In this document: positions 55,553-64,000 of the stretch, piece by piece
Position numbering within the stretch: the stretch's first letter is position 1
How the letters are laid out: every line of letters starts with the position of its first letter
Source of the DNA: Clostridia bacterium
GTDB lineage: Bacteria > Bacillota > Clostridia > Acetivibrionales > DSM-27016
Reading direction: 5' to 3'
Assembly: GCA_026414765.1 (NCBI GenBank)
Contig: JAOAIJ010000012.1
Location: forward strand, 29,755-93,754
Length of the DNA stretch: 64,000 nt
Position numbers and translations under genes: made by a program
The notes under the pieces: model-generated
Told to the model about the DNA's origin: nothing
What the model saw: the letters and a program-made list of their open reading frames with translations, nothing else
Databases searched by the model: none

Positions 55553-57217
55553 ATGAAAAGTGATATTGTAAAGAAGGGTGTTGAGAGAGCACCGCACAGG
55601 TCGCTTTTTAAGGCGATGGGGTATACTGATGAGGAAATAAGGAGACCCTTGATAGGTGTAGTTAACTCAAAAAGTGAAATAGTACCGGGGCATATCAACC
55701 TGGATAAAATAGCTGAAGCTGTAAAAGCGGGAATTAGAATGGCTGGAGGTACACCTGTCGAATTCGGTGCGATAGGTGTATGCGACGGGATAGCAATGGG
55801 GCATATGGGAATGAAGTATTCTCTTGCTACCAGGGAACTTATTGCTGATTCATGCGAAGCTATGGGACTGGCGCATAGCTTTGATGGCATGGTATTTATA
55901 CCCAACTGTGACAAGATAGTACCGGGTATGCTGATGGCAGCCGCGAGGATTAATGTGCCGTCTATAGTTATAAGTGGAGGACCTATGCTGTCTATTGTCC
56001 ATAACGGCAGGCAACTTGATTTTAATAGTATGATGGAGGCAGTAGGTGCGGTTAAGGCGGGAAAAATGTCTGAAGAAGAGATGTGTGATCTGGAAGATTA
56101 TGCTTGCCCTGGCTGTGGGTCATGCTCAGGCATGTTTACGGCAAATTCAATGAATTGCCTGACAGAGGTGCTTGGAATGGGACTGCCGGGAAATGGAACG
56201 ATACCCGCTGTTTATGCTGAAAGAATCCGTCTTGCAAAGACTGCTGGAATGAAGATAATGGAACTTGTTGAAAAGGATATCAAGCCTTCAGATATATTGA
56301 CACAGAAAGCATTTGGAAATGCACTGACTGTTGATATGGCATTGGGATGTTCTACAAACTCGGTTTTGCATTTACCAGCTATAGCTAATGAAGTTGGCAT
56401 AGAAATCAACCTTGATATAATCAATGAAATAAGCGCAAAGGTTCCTAATCTTTGCAAGCTATCACCGGCAGGGCATCATCATATTCAGGACTTGTATGCG
56501 GCAGGCGGTGTTCAGGCGGTAATTAAGGAATTGACAAAGAAAGATCTTATTCATTTAGACCTGATTACAGCGACAGGTAAAACGGTTGGTGAAAATATTA
56601 AGCAAGTAAAAGTGCTTGATTATGATGTTATAAAAAATATTGATACTCCATATAGTACTACGGGTGGAATAGCAGTGCTGCGTGGAAATATAGCACCTGA
56701 AGGAGCTGTTGTTAAAAGGTCTGCAGTAGCGCAGGAAATGCTTGTGCACAAAGGGCCTGCAAGAGTATTTGATTCTGAAGATGCAGCAATAGATGCGATT
56801 TACAACGGGAGAATAGTAAAAGGTGATGTAATCATCATACGTTACGAAGGACCAAAGGGGGGACCCGGAATGAGAGAAATGCTCGGGCCGACTTCCGCAA
56901 TAGCTGGTATGGGCCTAGACAAGGATGTAGCGTTGATTACGGATGGGAGGTTCTCCGGTGCGTCGCGCGGCGCTTCAATAGGACATGTTTCTCCTGAAGC
57001 AATGGAGGGAGGGCCTGTTGCAGCGGTCAGAGAGGGAGATATTGTGAGTATAGATATTCCTTCCGGTAAGCTAAATGTTGAAGTATCAGAAGATGAATTG
57101 ATGGCCAGACTGGCAGAGTGGAAGGCTCCTGAGCCTAAAATAACAAAAGGGTATCTTGGGCGTTATTCCAAGCTTGTAAAATCTGCAAGCACGGGAGCAG
57201 TACTAAAAAACAATTAA
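55553..57217 (+). CDS. ilvD: Dihydroxy-acid dehydratase
   Basis: A 554-aa iron-sulfur enzyme of valine, isoleucine and pantothenate synthesis. Cluster and active-site motifs: [43 protein letters not shown] and [14 protein letters not shown] near the C-terminus. Length is typical. I chose ATG 55553 over TTG 55547, with GCGAGG upstream. ilvB follows after 55 bp. No T-box is present upstream; other ilv/leu genes (ilvN, ilvC, leu) are not in the window. Confidence 0.96.
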   Translation: MKSDIVKKGVERAPHRSLFKAMGYTDEEIRRPLIGVVNSKSEIVPGHINLDKIAEAVKAGIRMAGGTPVEFGAIGVCDGIAMGHMGMKYSLATRELIADSCEAMGLAHSFDGMVFIPNCDKIVPGMLMAAARINVPSIVISGGPMLSIVHNGRQLDFNSMMEAVGAVKAGKMSEEEMCDLEDYACPGCGSCSGMFTANSMNCLTEVLGMGLPGNGTIPAVYAERIRLAKTAGMKIMELVEKDIKPSDILTQKAFGNALTVDMALGCSTNSVLHLPAIANEVGIEINLDIINEISAKVPNLCKLSPAGHHHIQDLYAAGGVQAVIKELTKKDLIHLDLITATGKTVGENIKQVKVLDYDVIKNIDTPYSTTGGIAVLRGNIAPEGAVVKRSAVAQEMLVHKGPARVFDSEDAAIDAIYNGRIVKGDVIIIRYEGPKGGPGMREMLGPTSAIAGMGLDKDVALITDGRFSGASRGASIGHVSPEAMEGGPVAAVREGDIVSIDIPSGKLNVEVSEDELMARLAEWKAPEPKITKGYLGRYSKLVKSASTGAVLKNN

Positions 57218-57272
57218 GGATTGATAATGGAGAGTTGACAATTATCAATTGATTTGGTTGGGGGTATGAAGC

Positions 57273-58940
57273 ATGAAATTAACTGGTGCGGAAATAATCA
57301 TAGAATGTTTGAAAGAGCAGGGTGTTGACACTGTCTTTGGATTTCCAGGAGGCCAGGCAATTGTTATATATGATGCCTTGTATAAGGCAAGAAATGAAAT
57401 ACGCCATGTTTTGACATCTCATGAGCAGGGTGCGTCCCATGCTGCTGATGGATATGCAAGAGCCACCGGGAAGGTTGGGGTATGTATAGCGACTTCTGGT
57501 CCGGGAGCAACAAACCTTGTAACGGGAATTGCAACTGCATATATGGATTCGGTGCCTATGGTTGCAATTACAGGTCAGGTGCCTACGACGCTTTTAGGAA
57601 AAGATTCGTTTCAGGAGGTTGATATTACCGGTATAACTATGCCTGTTACGAAACATAACTATATTGTTAAGGATGTTACAAGGCTGGCAGATACGATAAG
57701 AGAAGCTTTTATAGTAGCAAAAGAAGGAAGACCTGGGCCGGTACTGATAGATGTTTGTAAGGATGTAACTTCAACAGCGACAGAATTTGAGCATAAACCG
57801 CTCAAAAAGCCTCACGATATAGCTATTGGAGTGAGTGAAAGCGAAATAGAGCAGGCAGCGGAAATTATCAATAATTCTGTAAGACCCATAATTCTTTCAG
57901 GTGGAGGAGTGTCTATTGCTGGTGCTCATGAAGAAGTTATTGCTCTTGCAGAAAAGGCCAGGATACCCGTATCAACAAGCCTTATGGGATTGGGGTCATT
58001 TCCGGGCACCCATGAGCTGTTCACTGGGCTCATGGGTATGCATGGCACAAAGACTACAAACCTGGCTGTCTCTGATTCTGATCTATTCATTGCTATCGGA
58101 GCAAGATTCAGTGATAGGGTAATCAGCAATGTAAACAAATTTGCACCGAATGCGAAGATCATGCATATTGACATAGATCCGGCAGAAATCGGTAAAAATA
58201 TTGTTGTACACTATCCTCTTGTAGGAAATATAAAGAAAATATTACAGCATTTGAACACGAAAATTAATAAAAAAGAGGATTCGGACTGGAATAAAAAAAT
58301 AAAAGATTGGAAAGAATTATATCCGCTAAAATATATTCAGGATGGAACTCTTAAACCGCAATATATTGTTGAGAGGATTTATGCTCTGACAAAAGGCGAG
58401 GCACTGATAACAACAGAGGTGGGTCAGCACCAGATTTGGGCAGCCCAGTTTTATAAGTATACAACGCCAAGGCAATATATTTCTTCAGGCGGTTTGGGAA
58501 CTATGGGCTATGGATTGGGAGCGTGCATAGGCGCTCAAATGGGAAGGCCGGATAAAAAAGTAATTAATATTGCAGGAGACGGCAGCTTCAGAATGAATTG
58601 CAACGAACTTGCTACTGCAGTTGAATACAAGCTGCCGGTAATAATTGCTCTGTTTAACAACCGTGTGTTAGGCATGGTAAGACAGTGGCAGGAGCTTTTC
58701 TTTGACGGGCGTTTTTCTTCTACGAATATAGATAGAGGAACGGATTTTGTAAAGCTGGCTGAAGCTTTTGGATCTAAAGGCATAAATGTCACTAAACCGG
58801 AAGAGGTGGATGCAGCCATAATGGAGGCGCTTGCTTCAAATGATGGACCGGTGCTTATAAATTTTGAGATTGACAAGGATGATAAGGTATTCCCTATAGT
58901 TCCACCGGGGGCACCCATAAGTGAGCTTATTGATGAGTAA
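57273..58940 (+). CDS. ilvB: Acetolactate synthase, large (catalytic) subunit
   Basis: A 555-aa ThDP enzyme making acetolactate from pyruvate (or acetohydroxybutyrate with 2-oxobutyrate). It begins MKLTGAEIIIECLKEQGVDT; catalytic Glu is in LTSHEQGASHAADGYAR; the ThDP/Mg motif is GDGSFRMNCNELATAVEYKL through FNN. FAD-binding and central domains are complete. No ilvN regulatory subunit follows, unlike many operons, so it must be elsewhere. It is separated from ilvD by 55 bp containing a TTGACAATTATCAATTGAT repeat; GTTGGGGGT precedes the ATG. Confidence 0.95.
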   Translation: MKLTGAEIIIECLKEQGVDTVFGFPGGQAIVIYDALYKARNEIRHVLTSHEQGASHAADGYARATGKVGVCIATSGPGATNLVTGIATAYMDSVPMVAITGQVPTTLLGKDSFQEVDITGITMPVTKHNYIVKDVTRLADTIREAFIVAKEGRPGPVLIDVCKDVTSTATEFEHKPLKKPHDIAIGVSESEIEQAAEIINNSVRPIILSGGGVSIAGAHEEVIALAEKARIPVSTSLMGLGSFPGTHELFTGLMGMHGTKTTNLAVSDSDLFIAIGARFSDRVISNVNKFAPNAKIMHIDIDPAEIGKNIVVHYPLVGNIKKILQHLNTKINKKEDSDWNKKIKDWKELYPLKYIQDGTLKPQYIVERIYALTKGEALITTEVGQHQIWAAQFYKYTTPRQYISSGGLGTMGYGLGACIGAQMGRPDKKVINIAGDGSFRMNCNELATAVEYKLPVIIALFNNRVLGMVRQWQELFFDGRFSSTNIDRGTDFVKLAEAFGSKGINVTKPEEVDAAIMEALASNDGPVLINFEIDKDDKVFPIVPPGAPISELIDE

Positions 58941-58945
58941 GTATA

Positions 58946-58976
58946 TAACCCTGCCTTGGCTTCAAGGCAGGGTTAA
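58946..58976 (+). terminator. Hairpin after ilvB
   Basis: TAACCCTGCCTTG / CAAGGCAGGGTTA, 13-bp perfect stem with a 4-nt loop. There is no real T-run, so it may be a weak terminator or mRNA 3'-end stabiliser. Confidence 0.6.
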
Positions 58977-59137
58977 GTATTAGACAGCTCGATCCGATTT
59001 ATTAAAATTACCTTGACAGGGTAAGAAAATTATGATAGATTATTTATTGCTTCGTTAACGCAGGTCTTTTTTTTTATGTCAAAATTAATTATTAATATAA
59101 ATATGGTGCAAAAGACCAGGGGCTGGAGGTGTTAGAG

Positions 59138-59287
59138 ATGAGAGTTAAAATTACATTAGCATGTACTGATTGCAAACAAAGGAATTACAGCAACATGAAG
59201 AACAAGAAGAACGATCCTGATAGACTCGAAATGAAAAAGTATTGCAAATTCTGCCACAAACATACTACTCATAAGGAAACAAAATAA
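59138..59287 (+). CDS. rpmG: 50S ribosomal protein L33
   Basis: A 49-aa ribosomal protein: [17 protein letters not shown], then [20 protein letters not shown]. Two CxxC pairs (C9/C12 and C36/C39) make it the zinc-binding (C+) form, as opposed to the zinc-free paralogue made under zinc starvation in some bacteria. It lies upstream of secE-nusG, its usual place in Firmicutes. ATG 59138 follows GGAGGTGTTAGAG. Confidence 0.93.
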   Translation: MRVKITLACTDCKQRNYSNMKNKKNDPDRLEMKKYCKFCHKHTTHKETK

Positions 59288-59373
59288 TTGGTAGTATTCA
59301 TGCTACGTTCCTTTTAAGCTGTTACAGCTTGAGCAAAATACGTTAATAACGTACGTCTGCGTATATTGTGCCC

Positions 59374-59395
59374 TTAAGGATAATATTATCCTTAA
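59374..59395. repeat. Perfect 11-bp palindrome upstream of secE
   Basis: TTAAGGATAAT / ATTATCCTTAA lies in the rpmG-secE spacer, 46 bp before secE. There is no T-run; it could be an operator or RNA stem. Confidence 0.45.
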
Positions 59396-59440
59396 AAGTA
59401 CTTGTGACGATTAAAATAAGAAAAACGGGGATGTGTAAGT

Positions 59441-59668
59441 ATGGCTGAAGATGTTAAAGTTTCAAAGTTTGCCAATACTCGCAAAAATTTTGTTAGATTC
59501 TTCAAGGATGTAAGAAGCGAGTTAAAAAAAGTAATCTGGCCAAGTAAATCACAACTGATAAACAATACGGCTACTGTATTGGCATATTGCCTGGTTGTTG
59601 GCATAGTCATATGGATAGCGGACTATGGTCTTGGAAAAATTGTTAGTATTTTCCTAACAGGCAAATAA
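59441..59668 (+). CDS. secE: Preprotein translocase subunit SecE
   Basis: A 75-aa component of the SecYEG translocon, with a basic amphipathic segment (NFVRFFKDVRSELKKVIWPSKSQL, split here in description) and one C-terminal membrane helix (ATVLAYCLVVGIVIWIADY). The VRSELKKVIWPS motif is diagnostic. ATG 59441 lies just before nusG (18-bp gap), the usual secE-nusG pair. Confidence 0.95.
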   Translation: MAEDVKVSKFANTRKNFVRFFKDVRSELKKVIWPSKSQLINNTATVLAYCLVVGIVIWIADYGLGKIVSIFLTGK

Positions 59669-59686
59669 AGGAGGACATTGAACTTA

Positions 59687-60220
59687 ATGAATATTGGTGA
59701 TATGTCTGAAATTGCCAAATGGTATGTAGTTCATACATACTCTGGCTATGAAAACAAAGTAAAAGCAAATCTTGAGAAAATTGTAGAAAACAGAAGTATG
59801 CAGGACTATGTCCTTGACATCGTTGTTCCTATGGAAGAACAGATAGAGATTAAGGACGGAAAGAAGAAAGCAACTTTAAAAAAAGTCTTTCCCGGCTACG
59901 TTTTAGTAAAAATGGTTATGACGGACGAGTCCTGGTATATTATTAGAAACACCAGAGGTGTGACCGGATTTGTGGGACCGGGATCAAAACCTGTTCCATT
60001 GACAGATGATGAAGTAAAAATGATGGGTGTGGAAGAATTCTTACCTACTCTTGATTACGAAGAAGGCGATAATGTGAGGGTTGTTTCAGGTCCTCTTGAA
60101 AACTTTATCGGTATCGTAGAAGAGATAAATATGGAAAAGAAGAAGGTTCGTGTATCTGTTTCCATGTTTGGCAGAGAAACACCTGTTGAGTTGGAATTGA
60201 CACAAATACAGAAGATATAG
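59687..60220 (+). CDS. nusG: Transcription termination/antitermination protein NusG
   Basis: A 177-aa RNA polymerase-associated factor. NGN domain: AKWYVVHTYSGYENKVKANL and FPGYVLVKMVMTDESWYIIRNTRG; KOW domain: VRVVSGPLENFIGIVEEI. The start is ambiguous: ATG 59687 has AAAGGAGG 12 nt upstream, ATG 59702 gives the more usual MSEIAKWYV start but a poor site. Confidence 0.95.
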   Translation: MNIGDMSEIAKWYVVHTYSGYENKVKANLEKIVENRSMQDYVLDIVVPMEEQIEIKDGKKKATLKKVFPGYVLVKMVMTDESWYIIRNTRGVTGFVGPGSKPVPLTDDEVKMMGVEEFLPTLDYEEGDNVRVVSGPLENFIGIVEEINMEKKKVRVSVSMFGRETPVELELTQIQKI

Positions 60221-60323
60221 GCCTTACGGCGGGCGGTTATAATATCATGGGTCAGAAGTACGCAAATACTTCAGCTTATGGTACTATAATGAGTCCATTA
60301 CTTATAGATTATTGTTATAATAA

Positions 60324-60360
60324 AAATGATCCGGGACTTTTGTAACCCTGATCGTTTTGC
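60324..60360 (+). terminator. Hairpin/attenuator before rplK
   Basis: GATCcGGG / CCCtGATC with an 11-nt loop and TTTTG after it, ending about 25 bp before the rplK start. It may be a leader attenuator for the L11-L1 genes. Confidence 0.5.
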
Positions 60361-60384
60361 CTAAAATTTGGGAGGTGGAAACTA

Positions 60385-60810
60385 ATGGCAAAGAAAATTG
60401 CTGGCTATGTAAAACTTCAAATTCCTGCGGGGAAAGCAACTCCGGCTCCACCGGTTGGACCAGCTTTAGGACAGCACGGCGTTAATATTATGGGATTTTG
60501 TAAGGAATTCAATGAAAGAACTGCTAAAGATGCAGGTTTAATAATACCTGTTGTTATTACTGTATATGCAGACAGATCCTTTTCATTCATTACAAAAACT
60601 CCGCCTGCTTCCGTACTTTTAAAGAAAGCTTGTAAAATCGAGAGTGGTTCCGGTAAGCCTAACAAGGATAAAGTAGCAAAGATATCCAAGGCTGAGGTTA
60701 GAAAAATAGCAGAATTAAAGATGCCTGACTTAAATGCAGCAAGTGTTGACGCTGCAGCAAGCATGATTGCCGGCACAGCAAGAAGCATGGGCATAGTCGT
60801 AGAAGACTAA
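60385..60810 (+). CDS. rplK: 50S ribosomal protein L11
   Basis: A 141-aa protein of the GTPase-associated centre. It opens [33 protein letters not shown], split by the family's proline-rich hinge, and the C-terminal RNA-binding domain is intact ([20 protein letters not shown]). GGGAGGTGG precedes ATG 60385. L1 follows after a 219-bp spacer that is unusually long for this pair. Confidence 0.97.
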   Translation: MAKKIAGYVKLQIPAGKATPAPPVGPALGQHGVNIMGFCKEFNERTAKDAGLIIPVVITVYADRSFSFITKTPPASVLLKKACKIESGSGKPNKDKVAKISKAEVRKIAELKMPDLNAASVDAAASMIAGTARSMGIVVED

Positions 60811-60820
60811 TATTAGTTGA

Positions 60821-60973
60821 AATTGACAATTGATAATTGATAATTCAGAAGCAATGCTATGGATTGTTGATTGTAATATTTAAGAATAAGGGAATTTACT
60901 AGTTTATTAGAGGCTTCAAACATATTGATTTGAGTTTTTAGGTATAGTAATTGCCTGCTGTAAATTGTCAATT
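60821..60973. repeat. Putative small insertion bounded by AATTGACAATT inverted ends (rplK-rplA spacer)
   Basis: AATTGACAATT (60821-60831) and its complement AATTGTCAATT (60963-60973) bound about 150 bp of AT-rich DNA with no gene, inside the normally compact rplK-rplA spacer. Related AT-rich repeats are found at 25667-25682 and 57235-57253. It looks like a non-coding mobile-element relic, though chance similarity in AT-rich DNA is possible. Confidence 0.4.
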
Positions 60974-61029
60974 GATGAACGTGGGAGGGATTAAGTCCCG
61001 AATATTTTACCACAAAGGAGATGATTATA

Positions 61030-61725
61030 GTGTTTAGAGGAAAGAAATATCAAGAAAGCGTTAAGCTTGTTGAAGGTTTGAAATTATATGATCCGGCAGA
61101 AGCCTTAGAACTCGTCCAAAAGACAGCGAAAGCAAAGTTTGACGAGACTGTTGAAATACATTTGAAAATGGGTGTTGACTCAAGGCATGCTGACCAGCAG
61201 GTAAGAGGAGCAGTTGTTCTTCCTCATGGTACAGGTAAAAAAGTACGAGTTCTTGTATTTGCTAAGGGAGACAAGGCTAAGGAAGCTGAGAATGCCGGTG
61301 CAGAACATGTTGGTGCAGAAGAACTCGTTACTAAGATTCAGAATGATAACTGGTTTGACTTTGATGTTGTGGTTGCAACTCCTGACATGATGGGTGTTGT
61401 AGGTAGACTCGGTAAGGTGCTCGGTCCTAAAGGTTTGATGCCTAACCCAAAAGCAGGAACAGTTACAATGGATGTTGCAAAAGCTATAGCAGATATAAAA
61501 GCCGGTAAAATAGAATACAGGCTTGATAAAACAAATATAATTCACTGTCCTATCGGAAAGGTTTCATTTGGAACACAGAAGCTTATCGATAACTTCCACA
61601 CTTTGATGGATGCAGTTATAAAAGCTAAACCTGCAGCAGCAAAAGGGCAGTATATAAGAAGTGTAACAGTTGCTTCAACTATGGGACCTGGTGTTAAGGT
61701 AAACCCTCAGAAAGTAACAGAATAA
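61030..61725 (+). CDS. rplA: 50S ribosomal protein L1
   Basis: A 231-aa ribosomal protein of the L1 stalk, also a translational repressor in many bacteria. It starts [60 protein letters not shown] and [19 protein letters not shown] are typical. I chose GTG 61030, which has AAAGGAG 9 nt upstream, over ATG 61021 that lies in the ribosome site; the resulting length is the family norm. Confidence 0.96.
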   Translation: MFRGKKYQESVKLVEGLKLYDPAEALELVQKTAKAKFDETVEIHLKMGVDSRHADQQVRGAVVLPHGTGKKVRVLVFAKGDKAKEAENAGAEHVGAEELVTKIQNDNWFDFDVVVATPDMMGVVGRLGKVLGPKGLMPNPKAGTVTMDVAKAIADIKAGKIEYRLDKTNIIHCPIGKVSFGTQKLIDNFHTLMDAVIKAKPAAAKGQYIRSVTVASTMGPGVKVNPQKVTE

Positions 61726-61794
61726 AATAAATTCAAAAGTAGCTTTACAAATAGCAAAATATGTTGTAGTATATACAATGGTTAACTTAATAGA

Positions 61795-61935
61795 GCTTTT
61801 TGCCATAGACAGTAGGATCAATCTATATGATTGATTAAATGATAAAATCTTCCTACCGAGGTGAAGACGGTAAAGTAAAGAAATTATTTACACCCTTCAT
61901 GTGTCTATGTGCATATGAAGGGTTTATTTATTTAG
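61795..61935 (+). ncRNA. Ribosomal protein L10 leader with attenuator
   Basis: The L10 leader pattern is clear: GCCATAGACAGTAGG (61802-61816) and CTTCCTACCGAGGTGAAGACGG (61849-61870, described in two parts) form the kink-turn/stem bound by the L10-(L12)4 complex. A terminator hairpin CCCTTCAT..ATGAAGGG (61892-61922) with an ATTTATTT tail follows, 100 bp before rplJ. Free L10 should favour the terminator, giving feedback on rplJ-rplL. Confidence 0.9.
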
Positions 61936-62037
61936 ATTAATAATTTATAGTTGGTAATTCGAGTGGAGTAAACGCAAGAATTATTGATTCTTAATTTTAA
62001 TTATTAATTATTAATAAGTGCAAGGGAGGTGTACATT

Positions 62038-62571
62038 TTGCCTAGTGAAAAAGTGTTGCAGTATAAAAAAGAAGTTGTAAGCGAGTTGTCCAGCAAGTTG
62101 AAATCTGCAAAGGCTATGGTTTTTGCGGATTATAGAGGACTTACAGTAGAACAGGACACAGAATTAAGAAATGCACTTAGAAAAGCAGGTGTTGAGTACA
62201 AAGTTGTAAAGAATACTTTAACAAGATTTGCTGCTAAGGAAAATGGTTTGGAAGGTCTTGATTCTTTCCTGAATGGTCCGACTTCTATGGCAATAAGTGA
62301 TACTGACCCTGTTGCTCCAGCAAAAGTTCTTTCTGAATATGCAAAGAAATATGAAAAGCTTGAGCTCAAGGTTGGTGTTGTTGAAGGAAAGATCATTGAT
62401 TTGAAAGGTATCGAAGCACTTGCAGAACTACCACCAAGAGAGGTTCTCATTGCAAAGGTGCTCGGTGGATTCAACGCTCCAATTTCAGGTTTGGTAAACG
62501 TTTTAAACGGAAACATAAGAGGCCTGGTAGTAGCATTGAATGCAATTGCGGAAAAACAAGCAAATGCTTAG
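62038..62571 (+). CDS. rplJ: 50S ribosomal protein L10
   Basis: A 177-aa stalk-base protein. It opens PSEKVLQYKKEVVSELSSKL; VFADYRGLTVEQDTELRNAL and VVKNTLTRFAAKE are typical, and the C-terminal helix that binds L12 dimers is present (RGLVVALNAIAEKQ). The start is TTG 62038, behind GGGAGGTG; the frame extends upstream but without a site. Regulated by the leader at 61795. Confidence 0.95.
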   Translation: MPSEKVLQYKKEVVSELSSKLKSAKAMVFADYRGLTVEQDTELRNALRKAGVEYKVVKNTLTRFAAKENGLEGLDSFLNGPTSMAISDTDPVAPAKVLSEYAKKYEKLELKVGVVEGKIIDLKGIEALAELPPREVLIAKVLGGFNAPISGLVNVLNGNIRGLVVALNAIAEKQANA

Positions 62572-62665
62572 CCGCATAAAAACAGACTTTTATCAGCTTT
62601 TGGGAAATGACAGATATTAATATTAAAAACAATAAACTTTATCTAAATTATGGAGGTATATTAAA

Positions 62666-63052
62666 ATGGCTAGTGAAAAAGTTACAAAATTAATTGAAGA
62701 CGTTAAGGCATTATCAGTATTGGAATTATCAGAATTAGTAAAAGCTTTAGAAGAAGAATTTGGAGTATCAGCAGCAGCTCCTGTAGCAGTTGCAGCAGCT
62801 CCTGCAGCAGCAGGCGCAGCAGCACCGGCAGCAGAAGAAAAGACTGAATTCAACGTAATATTGAAGGAAGCTGGCGCAGACAAAATAAAGGTTATCAAAG
62901 TTGTTAGAGAACTCACTGGCCTTGGCTTGAAAGAAGCTAAAGACCTCGTTGACGGAGCTCCAAAGACTGTTAAAGAAAATGTTTCCAAAGACGAAGCTGC
63001 TTCCATCGAAGCAAAATTCAAAGAAGTTGGCGCAACTGTTGAAATTAAATAA
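62666..63052 (+). CDS. rplL: 50S ribosomal protein L7/L12
   Basis: A 128-aa stalk protein. The N-terminal dimerisation helices ([18 protein letters not shown]), an Ala/Pro/Val-rich hinge (36-58) and the factor-binding C-terminal domain ([37 protein letters not shown]) are complete. TGGAGG precedes ATG 62666. A strong terminator follows. Confidence 0.97.
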   Translation: MASEKVTKLIEDVKALSVLELSELVKALEEEFGVSAAAPVAVAAAPAAAGAAAPAAEEKTEFNVILKEAGADKIKVIKVVRELTGLGLKEAKDLVDGAPKTVKENVSKDEAASIEAKFKEVGATVEIK

Positions 63053-63062
63053 TTTTAACAAT

Positions 63063-63099
63063 AAAAAAGGCAGGATGCAATTTGCATTCTGCTTTTTTG
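63063..63099 (+). terminator. Terminator after rplL
   Basis: AAAAAAGGCAG-g-ATGCA / TGCAT-t-CTGCTTTTTT hairpin with a T-run, 10 bp after the rplL stop. It separates rplJL from rpoB. Confidence 0.9.
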
Positions 63100-63106
63100 T
63101 TATATC

Positions 63107-63155
63107 AGGGACACTCCTCGACGAGGATGACCGATGGCAGTAGAGAAGTGTCCCT
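63107..63155. repeat. AGGGACACT/AGTGTCCCT inverted repeat
   Basis: AGGGACACT (63107-63115) and AGTGTCCCT (63147-63155) form a 9-bp perfect stem around a GC-rich 31-nt insert with CCTCGACGAGG (a smaller hairpin). The AGGGAC ends match those at 55045/55306, suggesting a REP-like intergenic family. Confidence 0.5.
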
Positions 63156-63176
63156 CTGACCCGAAATAAAAAAAGG

Positions 63177-63205
63177 TTGACAAGTCAAAAACCGTATGTT
63201 AGAAT
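63177..63205 (+). promoter_or_regulatory. Consensus-like promoter upstream of rpoB
   Basis: TTGACA (63177-63182), 17-bp spacer, TAGAAT (63200-63205). It is flanked by an inverted repeat (GTTGACAAGTC near 63176, GACTGTCAAC near 63234). It gives rpoB its own start independent of rplL, with a roughly 280-nt leader that I cannot assign. Confidence 0.7.
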
Positions 63206-63492
63206 TATAAACTGCGTTATAATTACGGATCGGACTGTCAACTTTTACTTCTAATGAATTAACATGAAGTAATTATAACACACAAAATCGAAGCTGTAAA
63301 CTTGATTTATGAAAAGCAACAAAACGTAAAAGCAAGTAATATTGTGCGTTCTAGCCAATAATGAATAAATGGTACATATTTGGTAGATGAAACGGAATAA
63401 GCAAGGAAAAATATGTAAATAATATTTAGATGTTTGGTTGTTTGTTAATATTTCATATCAAGTCAAAGTCATAATTTATGAGGTGATTTTTA

Positions 63493-64000
63493 ATGGTACA
63501 TCCCGTACAGTTGGGTAAGAACACAAGAATGAGCTACTCTAAAATCAAAGAAGTAGTTGACATGCCAAATCTTATCGAAGTACAAAAAAACTCATACAAA
63601 TGGTTCCTCGAAGAAGGTCTGAGGGAAGTTTTCAGAGACGTTTCGCCTATTACGGATTACACAGGAAATCTTATATTGGAATTCGTAGATTATTCTCTGG
63701 ATGAAAATCCGAAATATAGTGTTGAAGAGTGTAAGGAAAGGGATGCTACCTATTCTGCTCCTTTAAAAGTGAAAGTCCGTCTGATCAACAAAGAGACAGG
63801 CGAAGTAAAGGAACAGGAAATATTCATGGGAGATTTCCCGCTTATGACGGACAACGGTACATTTATCATCAATGGAGCCGAAAGAGTTATCGTCAGCCAG
63901 CTGGTCAGATCCCCAGGGATTTACTATGCTATGAAATTTGACAGAGTAGGAGAAAAGCTGTCTTCAAATACTGTGATTCCAAACAGGGGTGCATGGCTGG
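63493..64000 (+). CDS. rpoB: RNA polymerase beta subunit, N-terminal part (cut by window edge)
   Basis: The first 169 codons of rpoB run off the right edge. It starts [86 protein letters not shown] are textbook beta subunit. ATG 63493 follows GAGGTGATTTT. rpoC is expected to follow outside the window. Confidence 0.97.
   Translation, partial: MVHPVQLGKNTRMSYSKIKEVVDMPNLIEVQKNSYKWFLEEGLREVFRDVSPITDYTGNLILEFVDYSLDENPKYSVEECKERDATYSAPLKVKVRLINKETGEVKEQEIFMGDFPLMTDNGTFIINGAERVIVSQLVRSPGIYYAMKFDRVGEKLSSNTVIPNRGAWL

Noticed and set aside
59288..59440. tRNA-Trp gene between rpmG and secE, as in some Firmicutes
   Set aside because: No cloverleaf or TTC-G-TTC arm visible; the hairpin is a simple palindrome.

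Overview
The window looks like chromosomal DNA of an AT-rich, spore-forming anaerobe of the class Clostridia, possibly a Ruminiclostridium/Acetivibrio-type relative (an inference from gene content; no rRNA is present). Support comes from spoIIR, cwlD, a GerM-domain lipoprotein, SLH-domain surface proteins, strong GGAGG ribosome sites, many TTG/GTG starts, a Met T-box, an L10 leader and the order rpmG-secE-nusG-rplKAJL-rpoB. No tRNA, rRNA, CRISPR array or intact insertion sequence was seen.

Region 1 (1-8.6 kb) is accessory. It holds a partial unknown gene, a two-HTH regulator, 930 bp of decayed-looking DNA, a GH13 maltodextrin hydrolase, and a probable ribosomally made peptide cluster: a radical SAM/SPASM maturase, a 26-residue peptide gene and an MFS exporter. 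Beside it on the other strand is an AgrD-like peptide gene whose ring-position residue appears to be Ser rather than Cys, next to an AgrC-like membrane sensor that has no kinase ATPase domain.

Region 2 (8.6-20.2 kb) holds two cell-wall/spore lipoproteins, a PLP aminotransferase with a MocR-type regulator and a truncated GNAT gene, and an HD-GYP phosphodiesterase behind a c-di-GMP-I (GEMM-I) riboswitch that carries A rather than G at the ligand-selecting position. After recD2 comes the most unusual block: two paralogous proteins of unknown family flank a small protein with a His/Cys pair like caspase-fold (clan CD) peptidases. All three lie downstream of a LytTR response regulator split in two reading frames at a linker with two A8 tracts.

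Region 3 (20.3-54.8 kb) is mostly housekeeping and envelope: a secreted PHP protein, ddl, murI, a DUF1934 protein, a stand-alone TIR protein, two SLH proteins, a CtpA protease, pyrG, spoIIR, an MgtC-family protein, cwlD, a Ca2+-type P-type ATPase, a VanZ-family protein, a Gld-like ABC exporter operon ending in a DUF4340 protein, a YkvI/CvpA group and T-box-controlled metG.

Region 4 (54.8-64 kb) has a promoter, a structured RNA candidate and a small membrane protein gene flanked by a long inverted repeat. Then come ilvD-ilvB and the ribosomal protein/RNA polymerase cluster, ending inside rpoB.
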